A stretch of DNA of 64,000 nucleotides, taken from Vandiemenella viatica (lineage: Eukaryota; Arthropoda; Insecta; Orthoptera; Morabidae). Below the pieces are notes generated by a model. The model was given only the letters and a program-made list of their open reading frames with translations, ran no database searches and was not told the origin of the DNA. Positions 21,850-32,769 of the stretch are shown piece after piece. The stretch covers positions 189,614,685 to 189,678,684 of the forward strand of contig CM061914.1 of the NCBI GenBank assembly GCA_031002005.1, read 5' to 3'. Position 1 is the first letter of the stretch, and every line of letters begins with the position of its first letter. A program made the translations under genes and the position numbers.

Positions 21850-22500
21850 ATATCTACATCTACATGTATACACTGAAATTAACAAAATTGTGATGGCAGA
21901 GGGTGCTCAGCACCAAAGCTAATCTCTTTGTTGTGCATTCCAATCCCTAATGGTACGAGGGAAAAAAGAATTCATATAAGAATCAGTCCGGCACCTTATT
22001 TCTCTAATCTTTACTGTCATTCCGGCTCAAATAGGTTTGTGGACGAAGTATTTCACTACACTCGTAAGTGAAAGTGGGAGTACACATGTTTACCAATAAG
22101 TTTAAACGAAACGTGTGTCGTCTATCTACCAGAGACTCCCAGCCTAGTCTACTAATCAGTTCTGTGACGCTTTCATAAGGACTGTAGCAAGCGGTCACGA
22201 ATCGAGCGGCTCTTCTCTGTACTTTCTCTATACTTTCGATCAACCCCTTACGAAACGGATCCCAGATGGCACAACAGTAGTCCAAATGTGGACACACAAG
22301 AGATTTGTACGCTATCTCCTTTGTTTGTTCATTAAAGTTTTTCAAGATTCGACCTATGAATCGCAGCCTAGAATTAGCTCTACTTACTAACGAATTAATG
22401 TGTAAGTCCCATTTCATGTTCCTTTGTACTGTTACTCCCAAATATTTCACAGAATCGACCATATCAATAACTGAACTGTTTACCTCGTATTTCTGAACAA
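21850..22500 (-). mobile_element. LINE-B (Jockey/CR1-like) 3' fragment
   Basis: The minus strand has a 152-residue open frame (22462-22004): VDSVKYLGVTVQRNMKWDLH, LVSRANSRLRFIGRILKN, YKSLVCPHLDYCCAIWDP, KVQRRAARFVTACYSPYESV, then ELISRLGWESLVDRR. It is the region after the catalytic palm in CR1/Jockey reverse transcriptases. After the frame ends, homology continues as NSFFPRTIRDWN. The 3' tail near 21855-21870 shows GATGTA-type short repeats. Catalytic motifs are not included. Confidence 0.85.
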
Positions 22501-22782
22501 CATATCTGTCTGATATGACGATCTAGAATGGTATCCACAACAAAAGGTTTAATTGATTCTATTTCATCCTAATCATTCTGATAAGGAGAATTTCTGGATC
22601 CTAATACACGCTATCTTGATTCTCTCGTTGTAACGGAACAGTCACCATTTCAGTCTATCTAACATAAATTAAAAATATTTTAGCGGTATTTTACGGAGCA
22701 ACGGTAGCACAAGACCTTATTTGACTTATGTTTTTTTTGTCATTCAAATTTCTTTTATTAAGCCCTGGATTTATTTCCGGAA

Positions 22783-23560
22783 ACTACGGTGACATGGATA
22801 GAATATCTAAACAAGTAGGTCGTCATGGAATAAACATTAAAGCCAAGAAGAATCAGCTTGTTGAAGGCTTGAAGTGTAAATATCTTTGCATAAAGTTTGA
22901 TAACAAACTCAATTGGGCAGAGTTCATCAGACAGGTGGTAGGAAAAGGTTACAAAAAAAAATCCTTCATTTACTACAGAAGGTGATGAGAGGATGCACCA
23001 GAGAAGTTAGGATGTTGGTTTACGAAACCATTGGATAAATATGGTGGTGTAGTTTGGGACCCACATTTTGGTTATCAAATATAGGAGTTGGAAGGTGTGC
23101 AAAGAAGAGCAGCTAGATTTTTTTGTGGAAATTATCGCAAGGCGCAGTGAGTAACTGATATGATACTGGAGCTGGATTGGAAATCATTGGAGGACAGGAG
23201 GAGGGTGAGGAGAGTGCTGGGAATGTACAGGGCATATGCTGGTGATGAGCCTTGGATGGATATTGGTCAGAGAATCAGGAATAGTGCATGCAAGGGGAAA
23301 GGCGACCATGAGCATAAGCTTGTGCTTGATTTCATGCATAAGGGAGTGGAAAAAATTTCTTTTGTTGGTAAGGGTGTCAGGGATTGGAAAAAATTAGCAA
23401 ATGAAGTGATGAATAAATTACCAAATACACTTAAGGAATTTAAAATTTAAATTTGTAAATCAGAAAAGTAAAAGGAATTTAACATTCCAATTGTAATATA
23501 TATATAAAGGGGTAATTAGATGACTGGAGCAATTGCCACCGGAGCTAACGCTCTGGTGGC
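22783..23560 (+). mobile_element. LINE-A 3' fragment, frameshifted
   Basis: Motifs in order: DMDRISKQVGRHGINIKAKK, VEGLKCKYLCIKFDNKLNWA, VMRGCTREV (frame changed), VQRRAARFFCGNYRKAQ-like region with stops, then an open frame 23160-23450 with LELDWKSLEDRRRVRRVLGM, ACKGKGDHEHKLVLDFMHKG and GVRDWKKLANEVMNKLP. About 15 residues between KKNQL and VEGLKC are missing compared with the copy at 36.4 kb. The 3' end GCCACCGGAGC-ACGCTCTGGTGGCAATT lies at 23530-23560. Confidence 0.8.
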
Positions 23561-25926
23561 AATTAAGATTGATAATAATAATACTGTAGGACAAAACAAG
23601 TCTGGAGGAGTTTGGCTGAAAATGGATGGAAGACAGGACATTAAAATGTTGTATTGATCACTTTCCGTTTTAGGCGTTATCAAGGCTCTTGAACATTCTT
23701 CTGGACTGTTCCACCACGTTTCGGATAGTTGTTTATTGTTAGTTGTTACCTGAAGTTCATTACTGTTCACTAGTACGTCTGCAAGTATCGGCTCTCCGTA
23801 TTATAGAGTAATTATGCACAAATTTAATTAATCCAATTCCTGTTTAATATGAAGTTTTTTAATAAAATCTGGGCATTTAATATAATGTTAGGGCGCTAGT
23901 GACCTCGTTGTCGACGCGCCCTGAAGCCACAAAAACAACGATATGGTGTCTGGTGACATGCCGTTCTATGTAAACGTGATCAACATATCGTGAAGGAATG
24001 AAGAAGTATTTAAAGTGTTGACTCATCACCGTAGTTAGGTTGCTTCCTGCCGCATCTAACTGCAGATTTCAAATGAATAAAATGCCCTCACATCAGCAAA
24101 AACCAATAAAGGTAGCAGGTTTTTGGATAGTAGCAGTCTCGTTATGGATGCTAGCTTCGTAAATGATTAGCGTATCAGAGCAAAGCAAAAAAGGATATAG
24201 TCTTACATGGCGACCGTGACAGAACTTCTTCTTCTTTCTACATAAGGATTAGGCCCATTCACTTGTTTCGGTTTCAAGTATTAATCCAATCCCTTCGTTG
24301 GTATATCTGCGACTTCCTCTGCCTCTCTGCTTCTGTTAATCATGTATCACCAATTCTATACAGATGGCCCCTTCAGCTATTCCTTTGTTCCTCTATCTTG
24401 TGTAAGGTATCCGTTACCTTCGAATATAAATCAATTTCTGCCATCTTCTCTATCTTTTTAGCATCGATAAGTAAAGAAATCCTGGTTTGACATTTCCTAC
24501 TTCTTCCAGGTTCTTTGCAATCTTTTCTGTAATTGATAGCACGCTGAGAACGATATATGTGTGGCCCCAGAATATCGTCACACACGTTTATAGGCTACCA
24601 ACTCGCATAATAAATTTAGTAATCTCTATGAATTCAAAGTATCAGTTGTTTTATAACTACTATTTATTAAAACTTAGAATCAACTCAAACAATAAACTTC
24701 TCGCATTCATGAAATAAAATGCAAGGACGGCGCTTTAAACATCCATTAATTTCTCCTCCATCTTTTTATCTACTCCTTTCTATACCAATCCGCGTCTTCT
24801 TGGTTAGACTAACATTACCATTACAGTCTACCAACTTTAACACAACAAAACATATAATGAAAGCTTAAATTTACCCCATTTCTATACAAACTCAATATTG
24901 TACGGCATTGCAATAAAAAAAAATATTCAATAAAAATCATATAGTTATTATTATTTCTAAATGTCTGATGAAATGGGATCTCAAACTTGTCATTTATACT
25001 CTACATTGTCTACTCATCTCGCACTTTTTCCGTTTCTTATTAGATCCAGCAGTATACACCCCTTTACAGATCTCACGATTTCAGCAATTAGTCAACTAAT
25101 TGGTGCCATTAATGTGTAAATGGTCCCACTGTTACATGGTGACCAATACACTGATACTGTTTCTACAGTACACGCAATTAAATAGCAGTAAGGAACTCTG
25201 GAACTCAAGCCCAGAAACGGAAAAGAAAGATTCAGGTTACGAGAGTAGTAGCGACGTTTGCTATCGTAGTGGAGAACGAGATAGAGCCAGTGATCGCGGG
25301 AGTAGAAGCCAGCCCATCTCCTAAACACTTTACTCTGTGGCTGCCTAGATTTTACGTCACGTATGCTTGTCTGCGGCGCGGATGGGAGTTGTGGGGAGGA
25401 AGCAGAGGGGACTCATGCAATATTCATGCGCCTGGCCGTTCGGAGAACACACAGACACAATGGCCGAGTGGCCGTCTCGATCACATCTCGCCGCGAACCT
25501 CCCGCCTCGATCGACACGTGTCAAACCGCCCTAGACTCACCTGCCACCTGTCTGAGCTCACAGACTGCACACAGAACAACGAGCAGCTCCGACGGGTTGT
25601 CTGCAAACTTCCGTTTCCGGTATTACTGCTAATAAACACCAACCGTCAGAGTGGTAAACTATACCAGTTCTAACATTATTTTACTATCTATCAACAGTGT
25701 TATCCTCTTTTTCACCTCTTCCGTTAGATTTCATGAATTTATTTTATGCTTCGGTTTAATTCTTCTTTCTTTCTGCTTACTCTACCTGATCACTCTGTTC
25801 ACGTGCTCTTTCCGTTTCACTACTATGATTTGTTATTTTCGTTTTGTATAATACTACGTATGCAACCCTGTTCCCTGATGTTAACATTGGTTGCGTCTTC
25901 TTTACCGGTTTTAAGAACCCCATTTC
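23561..25926. other. Unassigned DNA, one SINE scrap, one GC-rich island
   Basis: No gene is recognised. At 23887-23935 a phrase (GGGCGCTAGTGACCTCGTTG then TCGACGCGCCCTGAAGCCAC) resembles the 3' end of a SINE of the GACCTCG-GTCGACG type. A GC-rich patch at 25340-25640 opens overlapping frames without motifs. The rest is AT-rich. Confidence 0.4.
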
Positions 25927-26168
25927 AGCCGGCCACGGTAGCGCAGGGGCACTCTGGCCTCGCATTCGGGAGGACGGCGGTTCAAATCCCCGTCCGGGCA
26001 TCCAGATTTGGGCTTACCACGGTTTCCCCAAATCACTACAGGCGAATGACGGGATGCTTCCTTCAAGCGGCCATGGCAGAATTCCTTCCCGTTCCTTGTC
26101 CCAAGTCCCATCCAACCTCTAATGACCAAGACGTCGACGAGGCATAAAGCCATAAGTAAAAAAAAAAA
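25927..26168 (+). mobile_element. SINE-1, full length
   Basis: This copy has the tRNA-like head with degraded A box, a B box GGTTCAAATCC (25979-25989), the body CATCCAGATTTGGG...GTTTCCCCAAATCACTAC...GGGATGCTTCCTTCAA, and the tail CTAATGACCAAGACGTCGAC through GAGGCATAAAGCCATAAGTA to poly(A). It is the left component of the composite described at 25927-26350. Confidence 0.9.
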
Positions 26169-26330
26169 GCAACAATGTTTGAAGTTATTGAGGTCGTCAA
26201 CAGTTGCTCTGAAGCCATTGCGCTTAGCTGTAGTTTTTCAAGTGGATTTACGAGTATATAAGAGGAATTTCTCTGTTTAGCTGACGATGCCATGAAGCTG
26301 TGATGAAAGACTCTGGTCAATTATTCATTT
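26169..26330. repeat. Composite unit, copy 1
   Basis: About 160 bp (GCAACAATGTTTGAAGTTAT ... CTGTTTAGCTGACGATGCCA ... CTGGTCAATTATTCAT) recurs at 63223-63394 at roughly 90 percent identity. Both copies directly follow a SINE-1 poly(A) and directly precede an inverted SINE-1 3' end. Here that inverted SINE is cut to about 20 bp (26331-26350). Confidence 0.8.
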
Positions 26331-26365
26331 TTATGGGTTTTAGCCTCGTGTTTAAATTTCGACAT

Positions 26366-26497
26366 GAGTGTTTAAGTGTTGTGTCGGTGAATGTCATGTC
26401 CGTCCTATGATGTGTCTAATTAGCTCGACAAAATTACTATCGAGCTGGCTGTATGGCCTAAAATGCCGAAAGACACTTTAAAAAAATAAAAAAACAC
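26366..26497 (+). mobile_element. SINE-2, 5'-truncated
   Basis: The string GAGTGTTTAAGTGTTGTGTC-GGTGAATGTCATGTCCG, then CTGGCTGTATGGCC and GCCGAAAGAC, then an A-rich tail, matches the 3' part of the SINE-2 copy at 38.1 kb. The tRNA-like head is absent. Confidence 0.7.
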
Positions 26498-26829
26498 CAT
26501 ATTTCAACTCCGTTTTCATAGGATTTATTGACAAGCCACAATTCAATCCAGTATATTTCAAATATTAAAAGAAATTAAAGACGCTCTAAAAGAAAAAAGA
26601 GGTTTTATAAACAGTCATAAAGGATTCAAGACGAAAAAAGTAGTGAGTATGCGTGAAATAATACAACGTTCAGTGGACTACAGCTGACGGAATACGCAAG
26701 TAAAACTTGTGAAAGTAAAACTTCCAGTGAAAAATAAGTCGCAATAATAGGCAATAATAGTCAAGACAATGTGCTAAAATTTTTTCCCCTTTTCTACTTA
26801 CTCAACCTGTACCTACATTCTGACGATTA

Positions 26830-26992
26830 CTCCAACTCTTTACAAGTCTTTTGGAGGCTGTCGCAATAAGCTTGGACTACGGAATCATGATTTTCAAAAC
26901 GTTGTCCATTTAAATGAGATTTTAGTAACCTGAACAGATAAAAATCACTGGTGGATAAGTCGCGACGGAACAAGGGACGTTGCAAACGTTTT
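26830..26992 (-). pseudogene. Mariner-type transposase C-terminal relic 1
   Basis: On minus the frame reads QRPLFRRDLSTSDFYLFRLL, KSHLNGQRFENHDSVVQAYC, DSLQKTCKELE. It corresponds to the block around the third catalytic Asp of mariner transposases (PYSPDLxPSDFxLFxxLKxHLxGxxF). The position equivalent to the catalytic Asp is still D in STSDF. The rest of the gene is not recognisable. Confidence 0.65.
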
Positions 26993-27119
26993 CAGTGATA
27001 AAAAAGAGTTTATAGAGAGAGAAACATTAGTCCTGAGGTCGAAGGTCATAACCACCTCTACTGATCTGGCTGAAATAAGAACTCGTACATTCAGACACTT
27101 ATCCCAAGTCTTTAAAAAT

Positions 27120-27292
27120 CCAGATGCAGAAAATAGTGTTTTGGTTGTTTTCGCATCCGACGTATAAACACTTGCACTAAGGCATTATCGCTTTCAAAAC
27201 GTTGACCATTCAAATGAGATTTTAGTGGTCCAATAGATAAAAATGACTGGAAGCTAAGTGGCTACTGTACGGTGGATGTTCAAAGCGTTTTT
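27120..27292 (-). pseudogene. Mariner-type transposase C-terminal relic 2
   Basis: This is a second copy of the same block: HPPYSSHLASSHFYLLDH, then a stop and a frame change, then a KSHLNGQRF-equivalent. The catalytic Asp has become His (ASSHF). The two relics and their flanks, including TCTGGCTGAAATAAGAA at about 27066 and 27362, repeat at an interval of about 296 bp. Confidence 0.6.
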
Positions 27293-28892
27293 GATCACCA
27301 AAAACGAGGTTTCAGGTAGAAAAAATGTTTTCCAAATCTAGAGACATTACCATGTCACCTTATCTGGCTGAAATAAGAATTTGAACTGTACTTTTCCCGT
27401 ACAGTTCGCATTGAGAAACTTGAAGTTTTTCCTTTGAGTTTAGAGGTACTCAGAGGCATTAAATAGGGCCAAAGGCAATCTTTCTATTTAGAAGAGGAAA
27501 ATATGGGTGAGACGTGGGAAAGAAATACAAGCAAGTTAATATTTCATCATGTTTATCGTATCAAATTGATGTGACTCTCCTGGTTTTAAGGCCAAAATTA
27601 ATTAACTTTTTTTTTTTTAAATAAAAAACATTGCGCACCTCTTCCACCTAGTTCTTCTTCTCGACGTACATAAATTTCTATGACTATTTTTTGATTCAAG
27701 TCAATATTTATGGTCCTCATAACTAGGAATCACTTTGAAACCAACTTCCCGACCCTGGCACCTTTCTTCGTGTCATACTTGGAGTGCTTTGTTTGTCTAG
27801 CATGTAACAGGTTTCACTACAGATCAACAGGTACTTGGTTCGTATCCCAGTCTCGGCTGGAATGTTTACGAGCACTTAGCCTCTCTTCAACCTCCACCAA
27901 GGCTTTGCTCGTGCGAGCAGGTCGTCACGTTCCGAGACTGGGTTTCCTGGTTAAACCGTAGGTCCTGACGAGGCGGAATGCGCGGCAAATTGAGATTCTG
28001 TTACTCGGCGGCCGAACAATGCTCTGGCGTCTCACGACCAACAGTGCCAGAGACATTCACTTGTTTATTTTTTGCCTTCCTGTGTTGGGCAAGCCGCAAG
28101 GAACAAAGACCTCCCGCCACTACAAGAGGTTTCCTGCAGTCTCCGTAATGGAAATACGTGTTCTTCGTAAATTGCTTTCCAGGAAAAAGTTCGTAACAGA
28201 CAGGGAAATCCGTAGATTGATGGAAGTTATAAGGGGATAAATGACATCACGCAAATAGATACGTGAAACACAATTAATGGTATTAATTTTCAGAGAATGG
28301 CAATCAATAATATCTCTGTCATTGAGTCTAGTATCTTTGACAGTTTCGAGAAAGAACAGCAGAATTGTTGGCGATAAGGTGATTGCTGGAAGAGCTTGGC
28401 ATATTTTGGCTGAGAGACATTATTAAAAACAATATTTTTAATAATAATTGTGAGAGTACAAACTAGAGGTAAACGTATTAATCTGTAATTAATAGGCATA
28501 TCATCATCATCCTCAACAGTTTCCAACCACTGGTCAGGTCTGCCAATGTCTGGTCTGCACCTAACTAGAACAATTCCTTGATGGATGAAGGAGGCCAAGT
28601 TCAGCTACATACGGCGTTGTTGTGCTGTTGTGTGTGTTGCCGCTTGTTGGTGTTGATTCAGCGAAGTCGAGTTTTCTCTGGAGGCTCGGAGAGTAAGCAG
28701 TGCCGTAGGTACGGCTGTGAATGCCGCCTCGGAACATGCGGGGCCCGCATGCCAAACAGCTGCCCCCGGCGAAGTCTCGCAGGGGACAACTCCCTGACTG
28801 ACACTACACAAGCGGAACTGAACGCTTCAGAGTACTCCGCCAACAACAGAAAAAAGTAAACACTGAAACATTACCAGTCTCGTGACACAGAG
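27293..28892. other. Unassigned DNA
   Basis: No gene is recognised. A GC-rich segment at 28560-28850 opens several overlapping frames without motifs. T-rich and A-rich runs occur near 27607. Confidence 0.4.
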
Positions 28893-29307
28893 CTAAGTCG
28901 AGAATTATCTAGACAGAATAAATATGAGATTATGTTAAATGATAAGGAAAGCATAGAGAACCTTCATGAAGAAGAAAAATATTTTAGTTTCAAATAGTGT
29001 TCTAAGATTCAAAAAGAACTACGTGTGGAGTGCAGCAGTTTACGTTAGCGAAACATGGACTTTAGAAATCAGAAATAAGTAAAATTGAGTCATTTGAATT
29101 GTGGTGTTACAGAAGGATGCTGTAAATGAAGTGGACAGACAAAGTACCAAATCAACGAGTTCTGGAAGTGATGGCTCACGAAAGTAGTTTGCGGAAGAGT
29201 GAGACAGAAAGAAGAGACAGGGCTGTAGGTTATATTGTGAGACATGATGGATGGGTTAATTTCTTACTGTCGAAGGTAAGAAATGCAGAGGAAGACATAT
29301 CAGATTA

Positions 29308-29638
29308 CAGGGTGTCCAGAAAAGAACTCCCTGATTTCAAAATTAAATATCTCGAAAACAAAGATTGATAGAGGAATGCAGTAAACGGTATGTTTATTGT
29401 GACAGCTGTAAGAAGTGTATACAGCAGTGTGAAATAATAGTTACAAAAGCTGCTAACAGATGGCGCTGTACGCTCATATCAGCATACATAAGTGAAATAA
29501 TCGTATGAAAACAATCTTTGCAAACAATCACATCACAATGTTTTCAAAATGTTCACCATTGGCACTACCCTGAGCTTGGGATCACTATTTAGGCATATTT
29601 AATTTTGAAATCAGGGAGTCCTTTTCTGGACACCCTGT
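29308..29638. mobile_element. MITE (TA target, CAGGGTGTCC ends)
   Basis: Terminal inverted repeats of over 40 bp begin CAGGGTGTCCAGAAAAGAAC (from 29308) and end in the complement GGACACCCTG (29638). The element is flanked by TA at 29306-29307 and 29639-29640. It sits in LINE-C at the site read as AGATTA-TATGAAGC in intact copies, so the empty site is known. It is non-coding and is probably a deletion derivative of a Tc/mariner-type transposon. Confidence 0.9.
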
Positions 29639-29747
29639 ATATGAAGCAAATAACTGAGGATATTGATTGTAAGAGGTATGCAGAGATGAAGAGATTAGCA
29701 CAAGATAGTAAGGGATGGAGGTTGTATCAAACCAGTCGAGAGACTTA

Positions 29748-30279
29748 GGGGGCAGCCATAAATTACATCACTCCTTCAGAGGGGGAGGAAGGGGGTCAAC
29801 AAAGTGTGACATAGTGTGACAAAAGGGGGGTGGGATGTGTCATAAACTTTATGACTTCACATGCATAATTTGTATCACTTTTTGGCTCGTGGCGGAAGAT
29901 GAAAATGATGACACATCGAATGTTTCCAACACTATCGAAAACAAGAATGAAGTGACTATTATGCCAATAACAAACAGCATAAAGGAATGGGTTCAAAATC
30001 TATGGACACATGATGACTCGATTTTGTATCATTAATTCAATTTTTATGATTTTTTTAATATTTTCTTAAGTGTTTGATTTATTGTTGATATGCTTTTTTA
30101 ATAAGTAATACATAAATCATTTTGGAAGTGCTGTTTTAATTTATAAATTTAAAATTGCAAAGTATGTGACGTCACACCAGGGGAGGGAAGGGTCCCACAA
30201 ACGTGACAACCTGTGACATGGGGGGAGGGCGGGGTCCAAAAATCATGAAATTCGTGTGACGTAATTTGAGTATGGCCCC
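29748..30279. mobile_element. Harbinger-like MITE with TTA target duplication
   Basis: Ends GGGGGCAGCCATAAATTACA and, at the right, the complement of GGGGCCATACTCAAATTACG are flanked by TTA at 29745-29747 and 30280-30282. A 3-bp TTA/TAA duplication and GG-starting ends suit PIF/Harbinger. Both subterminal regions repeat TGTGACA/GTGACGTCAC words and are G-rich on plus. A 66-codon frame inside has no motif. The insertion is in the LINE-C 3' end. Confidence 0.75.
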
Positions 30280-30330
30280 TTATGACAGCAAAAATAAGAA
30301 TAATAATAATAAAAAGATTCATGAAGATAG

Positions 30331-30470
30331 GGGGTTTCAAATAGTGTAGGCTTTCTCCGCGAATCAGTTGAGTAAACTCTTCTCGAGCTTTCCACCGGCA
30401 GAGCGCGTCAATAAGAGGCGACGTTTCGGCGCCTGACTCTGGTTGCATCATCCGGTCGAAGTCGAAAATT
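30331..30470. repeat. Dispersed repeat, copy 1 (ends in hammerhead-like sequence)
   Basis: The segment GGGGGTTTCAAATAGTGTAG ... GACGTTTCGGCGCCTGACTC ... recurs at 31137-31275. On minus its end reads GGAUGAUGCAACC...GGCGCCGAAACGUCGCC, which has the GAAAC and stem II halves of the hammerhead family but a damaged CUGAUGA (CGGAUGA). Confidence 0.65.
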
Positions 30471-31115
30471 ATCTATACAGATTAAATATGAGATTATATT
30501 AAATGATAAGGAAAGCATAATAGTACTATCAAAAGGAGCCTTCATGAAAAAGAAAAATATTTTATGATTAATTGACTTTCGGGTTATGCCGCGTTGTTTA
30601 TTTCCATACCTAAAAGTCAATTAATCATGAACAAAGATGGCCGTGGAAGTCTGAGGAAAAATATTTTAATTTCAGATAGTGATCTACGATTTAGAAAGAA
30701 CTTTTTAAAACTCTATGTGTGGTGCGCAGCACTTTATGCGAGCGAAGCAAGGACTTTAGGAATATCAGAAACAAGGAAAATAGAAGCATGAAACGTGATG
30801 CCATAGAAGGATGATACAAATTAAGTGGACAGATAAAGTACCAAATGAATGAGTTTTGGAATTGATGGCTCTCGAAAGTAGTTTGCGGAAGAGTGAAACA
30901 GGGTTGTAGGTCGTATTTTGAGACATGCAGGTCTTGTTAATTTGTTAGTGGAGGGAACAGTCGAAGGTAAGAACTGTAGAGGAAGACAGAGATTAGAATA
31001 TATGAAACAGATAATTGAGGACGTGGGCTGTAAGGGGTATGTAGAAATGAAGAGATTGGCGCAGGATAGAACGGGATGGAGGATTGCAACAAACCGGTCG
31101 ATATACTGAGGTCAG
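30461..31115 (+). mobile_element. LINE-C copy 2 with a 92-bp insertion
   Basis: After the shared left flank, LINE-C sequence runs from ATGATAAGGAAAGCATAATA. It is interrupted at 30565-30656 by a 92-bp insert bounded by the 12-bp duplication AAAAATATTTTA (30553-30564 and 30657-30668). It then continues with FRKNFLKLYVWCAALYASEA, KWTDKVPNE, RHAGLVNLLVEGTVEGKNCR, LEYMKQIIEDVGCKGYVEMK and RLAQDRTGWR to its 3' end near 31110. Several stops and shifts make it dead. Confidence 0.85.
30565..30656. mobile_element. 92-bp insertion with 12-bp TSD and terminal-style hairpin
   Basis: Starting at 30565, TGATTAATTGACTTT pairs perfectly with AAAGTCAATTAATCA (about 30614-30628) around a 34-bp loop. Another 28 bp follow before the second target copy. 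The 12-bp duplication points to retroposition (target-primed) rather than cut-and-paste. I do not recognise the source. Confidence 0.7.
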
Positions 31116-31136
31116 CAAATATATATATGGGAATAT

Positions 31137-31275
31137 AAGGGGTTTGAAACAGTGAAAGCTTCCTGGCCGAATCAGGTGAATAAAATCATCTAGCGTTTTC
31201 CACCTGGAAAACGCGTCGATATGAGGCGACGTTTCGGTGCATGACTCTGGTTCCATCTTCCGATTAAGTCGGTTT
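31137..31275. repeat. Dispersed repeat, copy 2 (ends in hammerhead-like sequence)
   Basis: This is the second copy of 30331-30470, again directly after a LINE-C 3' end. On minus: GGAAGAUGGAACCAGAG...UGCACCGAAACGUCGCC, with the core damaged (CGGAAGA for CUGAAGA). Confidence 0.6.
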
Positions 31276-31984
31276 GTACAGTGAAACAAGAGATGCAGCA
31301 GCATTTACCATCGTGTGAAGCCGTAGAATATGTGAATCTCATAAGTGGGTTGTTATACCCGCCACTGTGGCTGTGCGCATTAAGGCATCACCACAGTGGA
31401 TGGCGGAGGTGCAATGGCCGTGTTTAGATTCTACAATAGTGACTGGAAAGAATTTTCGCAGCTTCTTTTTTGTTTGGTACTGCTTGCTGTCTTTTGAACT
31501 CTTAGGGGAGATATCGACAGCGCACTGTCTGGTAGATACACACAAACGCTCTTTCGGCCCGCTCCTATATCTCCAAGGTTGGCTGCCCTGCTCGGACTAG
31601 CGCGCGGTAATTGGCAATTTCCGGCCCTCTGGGAATCCCCTGCGTGACGGCTGTCCCCGGGGATCACCTTCCCCCACCCCCTATCCCCGCCCCACCCTCC
31701 GAGCACCGACAGTAGTTGGCTGGTGTGTAGAGACTTGTTGCATTTGCCTCTCTTGATACCTGTGTGACAGCCTATAAATTATATATCTCTGCGTAAGCAT
31801 TTAGTTCCATTCTTAGTTTATATATAACTGCCTTCCGGTCTGAATATTGGATTAGTTTCCAAATTAACTGATTCAATGATATTTTAATTTTGTCGTGACT
31901 TCATTTAAGATTAACCATCAAATCTGTGTTTACTTACAACCATCACCCCAACGCCTCCAAAGGGCAAAAATAAGAAAGGATCAA
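31276..31984. other. Unassigned DNA, partly GC-rich
   Basis: No gene is recognised. C-rich tracts occur at 31655-31700. Overlapping frames at 31339-31706 carry no motif. Confidence 0.4.
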
Positions 31985-32055
31985 GGAAGGGTTGCAAGAA
32001 ACGGGTAGGAATTCGGCAACGTCCTTTTGAAGGAACCGTCCCGGCAATCACCTAA
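31985..32055 (-). mobile_element. SINE-1 scrap
   Basis: The words GGGTAGGAATTCGGCAACG, CCTTTTGAAGGAACCGTCCC and GGCAATCACCT are the central part of SINE-1 in reverse orientation. Confidence 0.6.
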
Positions 32056-32605
32056 ATTCACGCCTACCGAATTTTTATAGTAAAATGTATTCTTTTATTA
32101 ATGTTAAAAATAAGGTTGTTAAAGTTGTAAATAGCTAAAATTAATTGAAGATATGTGAGTTTTTATAAAACGCCAGAGAGAAAGCGATGACAGAACAAGA
32201 CAATTCAAACAATAGGCATCAATCGAGAAGGTAAAAAAGAGACTGTGAACTGCTTCAAGGCGTGAAACTAAATGGTCGCCTAGCAGAATTACCTGGGCAA
32301 GGCTGTATGCTGGAAGACAACGCTTTAAATTCAGTAAAAAAATGTAATGATTGCAGGATTTAACAAATAGTATGGTACATAGAATATTGCAATTGATGAT
32401 GTAATGATGTTTAATTGTTAATTGTATAAAAATGTAGCGATAAAAGTAGATCGAGTTGTTACTTGAAAAGAGATGAAGGTTTATTTTCAGAAGAAGTTAA
32501 GTAAGAAAAGTGTCGAAGACAGAACTTGGAAAATGTGGCACGAGAGAGCAAGGAACGATAAATTAAACGACGTCTATTAAAAATTATTTTAATTGGTGTT
32601 TGTTG
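32056..32605. other. AT-rich unassigned DNA
   Basis: I see no gene or recognised repeat here. Confidence 0.4.
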
Positions 32606-32660
32606 ACAGGACACGTTTCGGCCTTGTGGTATATACCATCGTCAGTGCCTCCAAATTTAC
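32606..32660 (-). other. Decayed hammerhead-like motif
   Basis: On minus: GGCA-CUGACGA (core complete) - UGGU...GGCC - GAAA (complete) - CGUGUC-CUGU. Stem II is weak (GGU with GCC) and stem I pairs poorly, so this looks like an inactive member of the family found in the foldbacks. Confidence 0.35.
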
Positions 32661-32769
32661 ACGGTGTTATTACCGCCAATCTGAATGTATGTATTCAAAT
32701 CAAATCTTTACACATATAGACACAAATAGAGTGCATATATATATAAATGTATTCTTACCCGAGCTTTGT

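Larger units (their letters stand above)
28893..30300 (+). mobile_element. LINE-C copy 1, interrupted by two DNA elements
   Basis: The RTE-like C-terminal sequence starts near 28935 (LYVWSAAVYVSETWT-like, in broken frames). It continues open at 29126-29303 with KWTDKVPNQRVLEVMAHESS, TERRDRAVGYIVRH and VNFLLS. It is split by the MITE at 29308-29638, resumes with MKQITEDIDCKRYAEMKRLA, and is split again by the element 29748-30279 within its 3' end before TGACAGCAAAAATAAG. It shares its unusual left flank (GAATTATCTAGACAGA...) with copy 2 at 30461. Confidence 0.85.

Noticed and set aside
25269..25673. Possible coding exon in the GC-rich patch at 25.3-25.6 kb
   Set aside because: Frames overlap in more than one register with no recognisable domain, splice pattern or repeat-free conservation signal.
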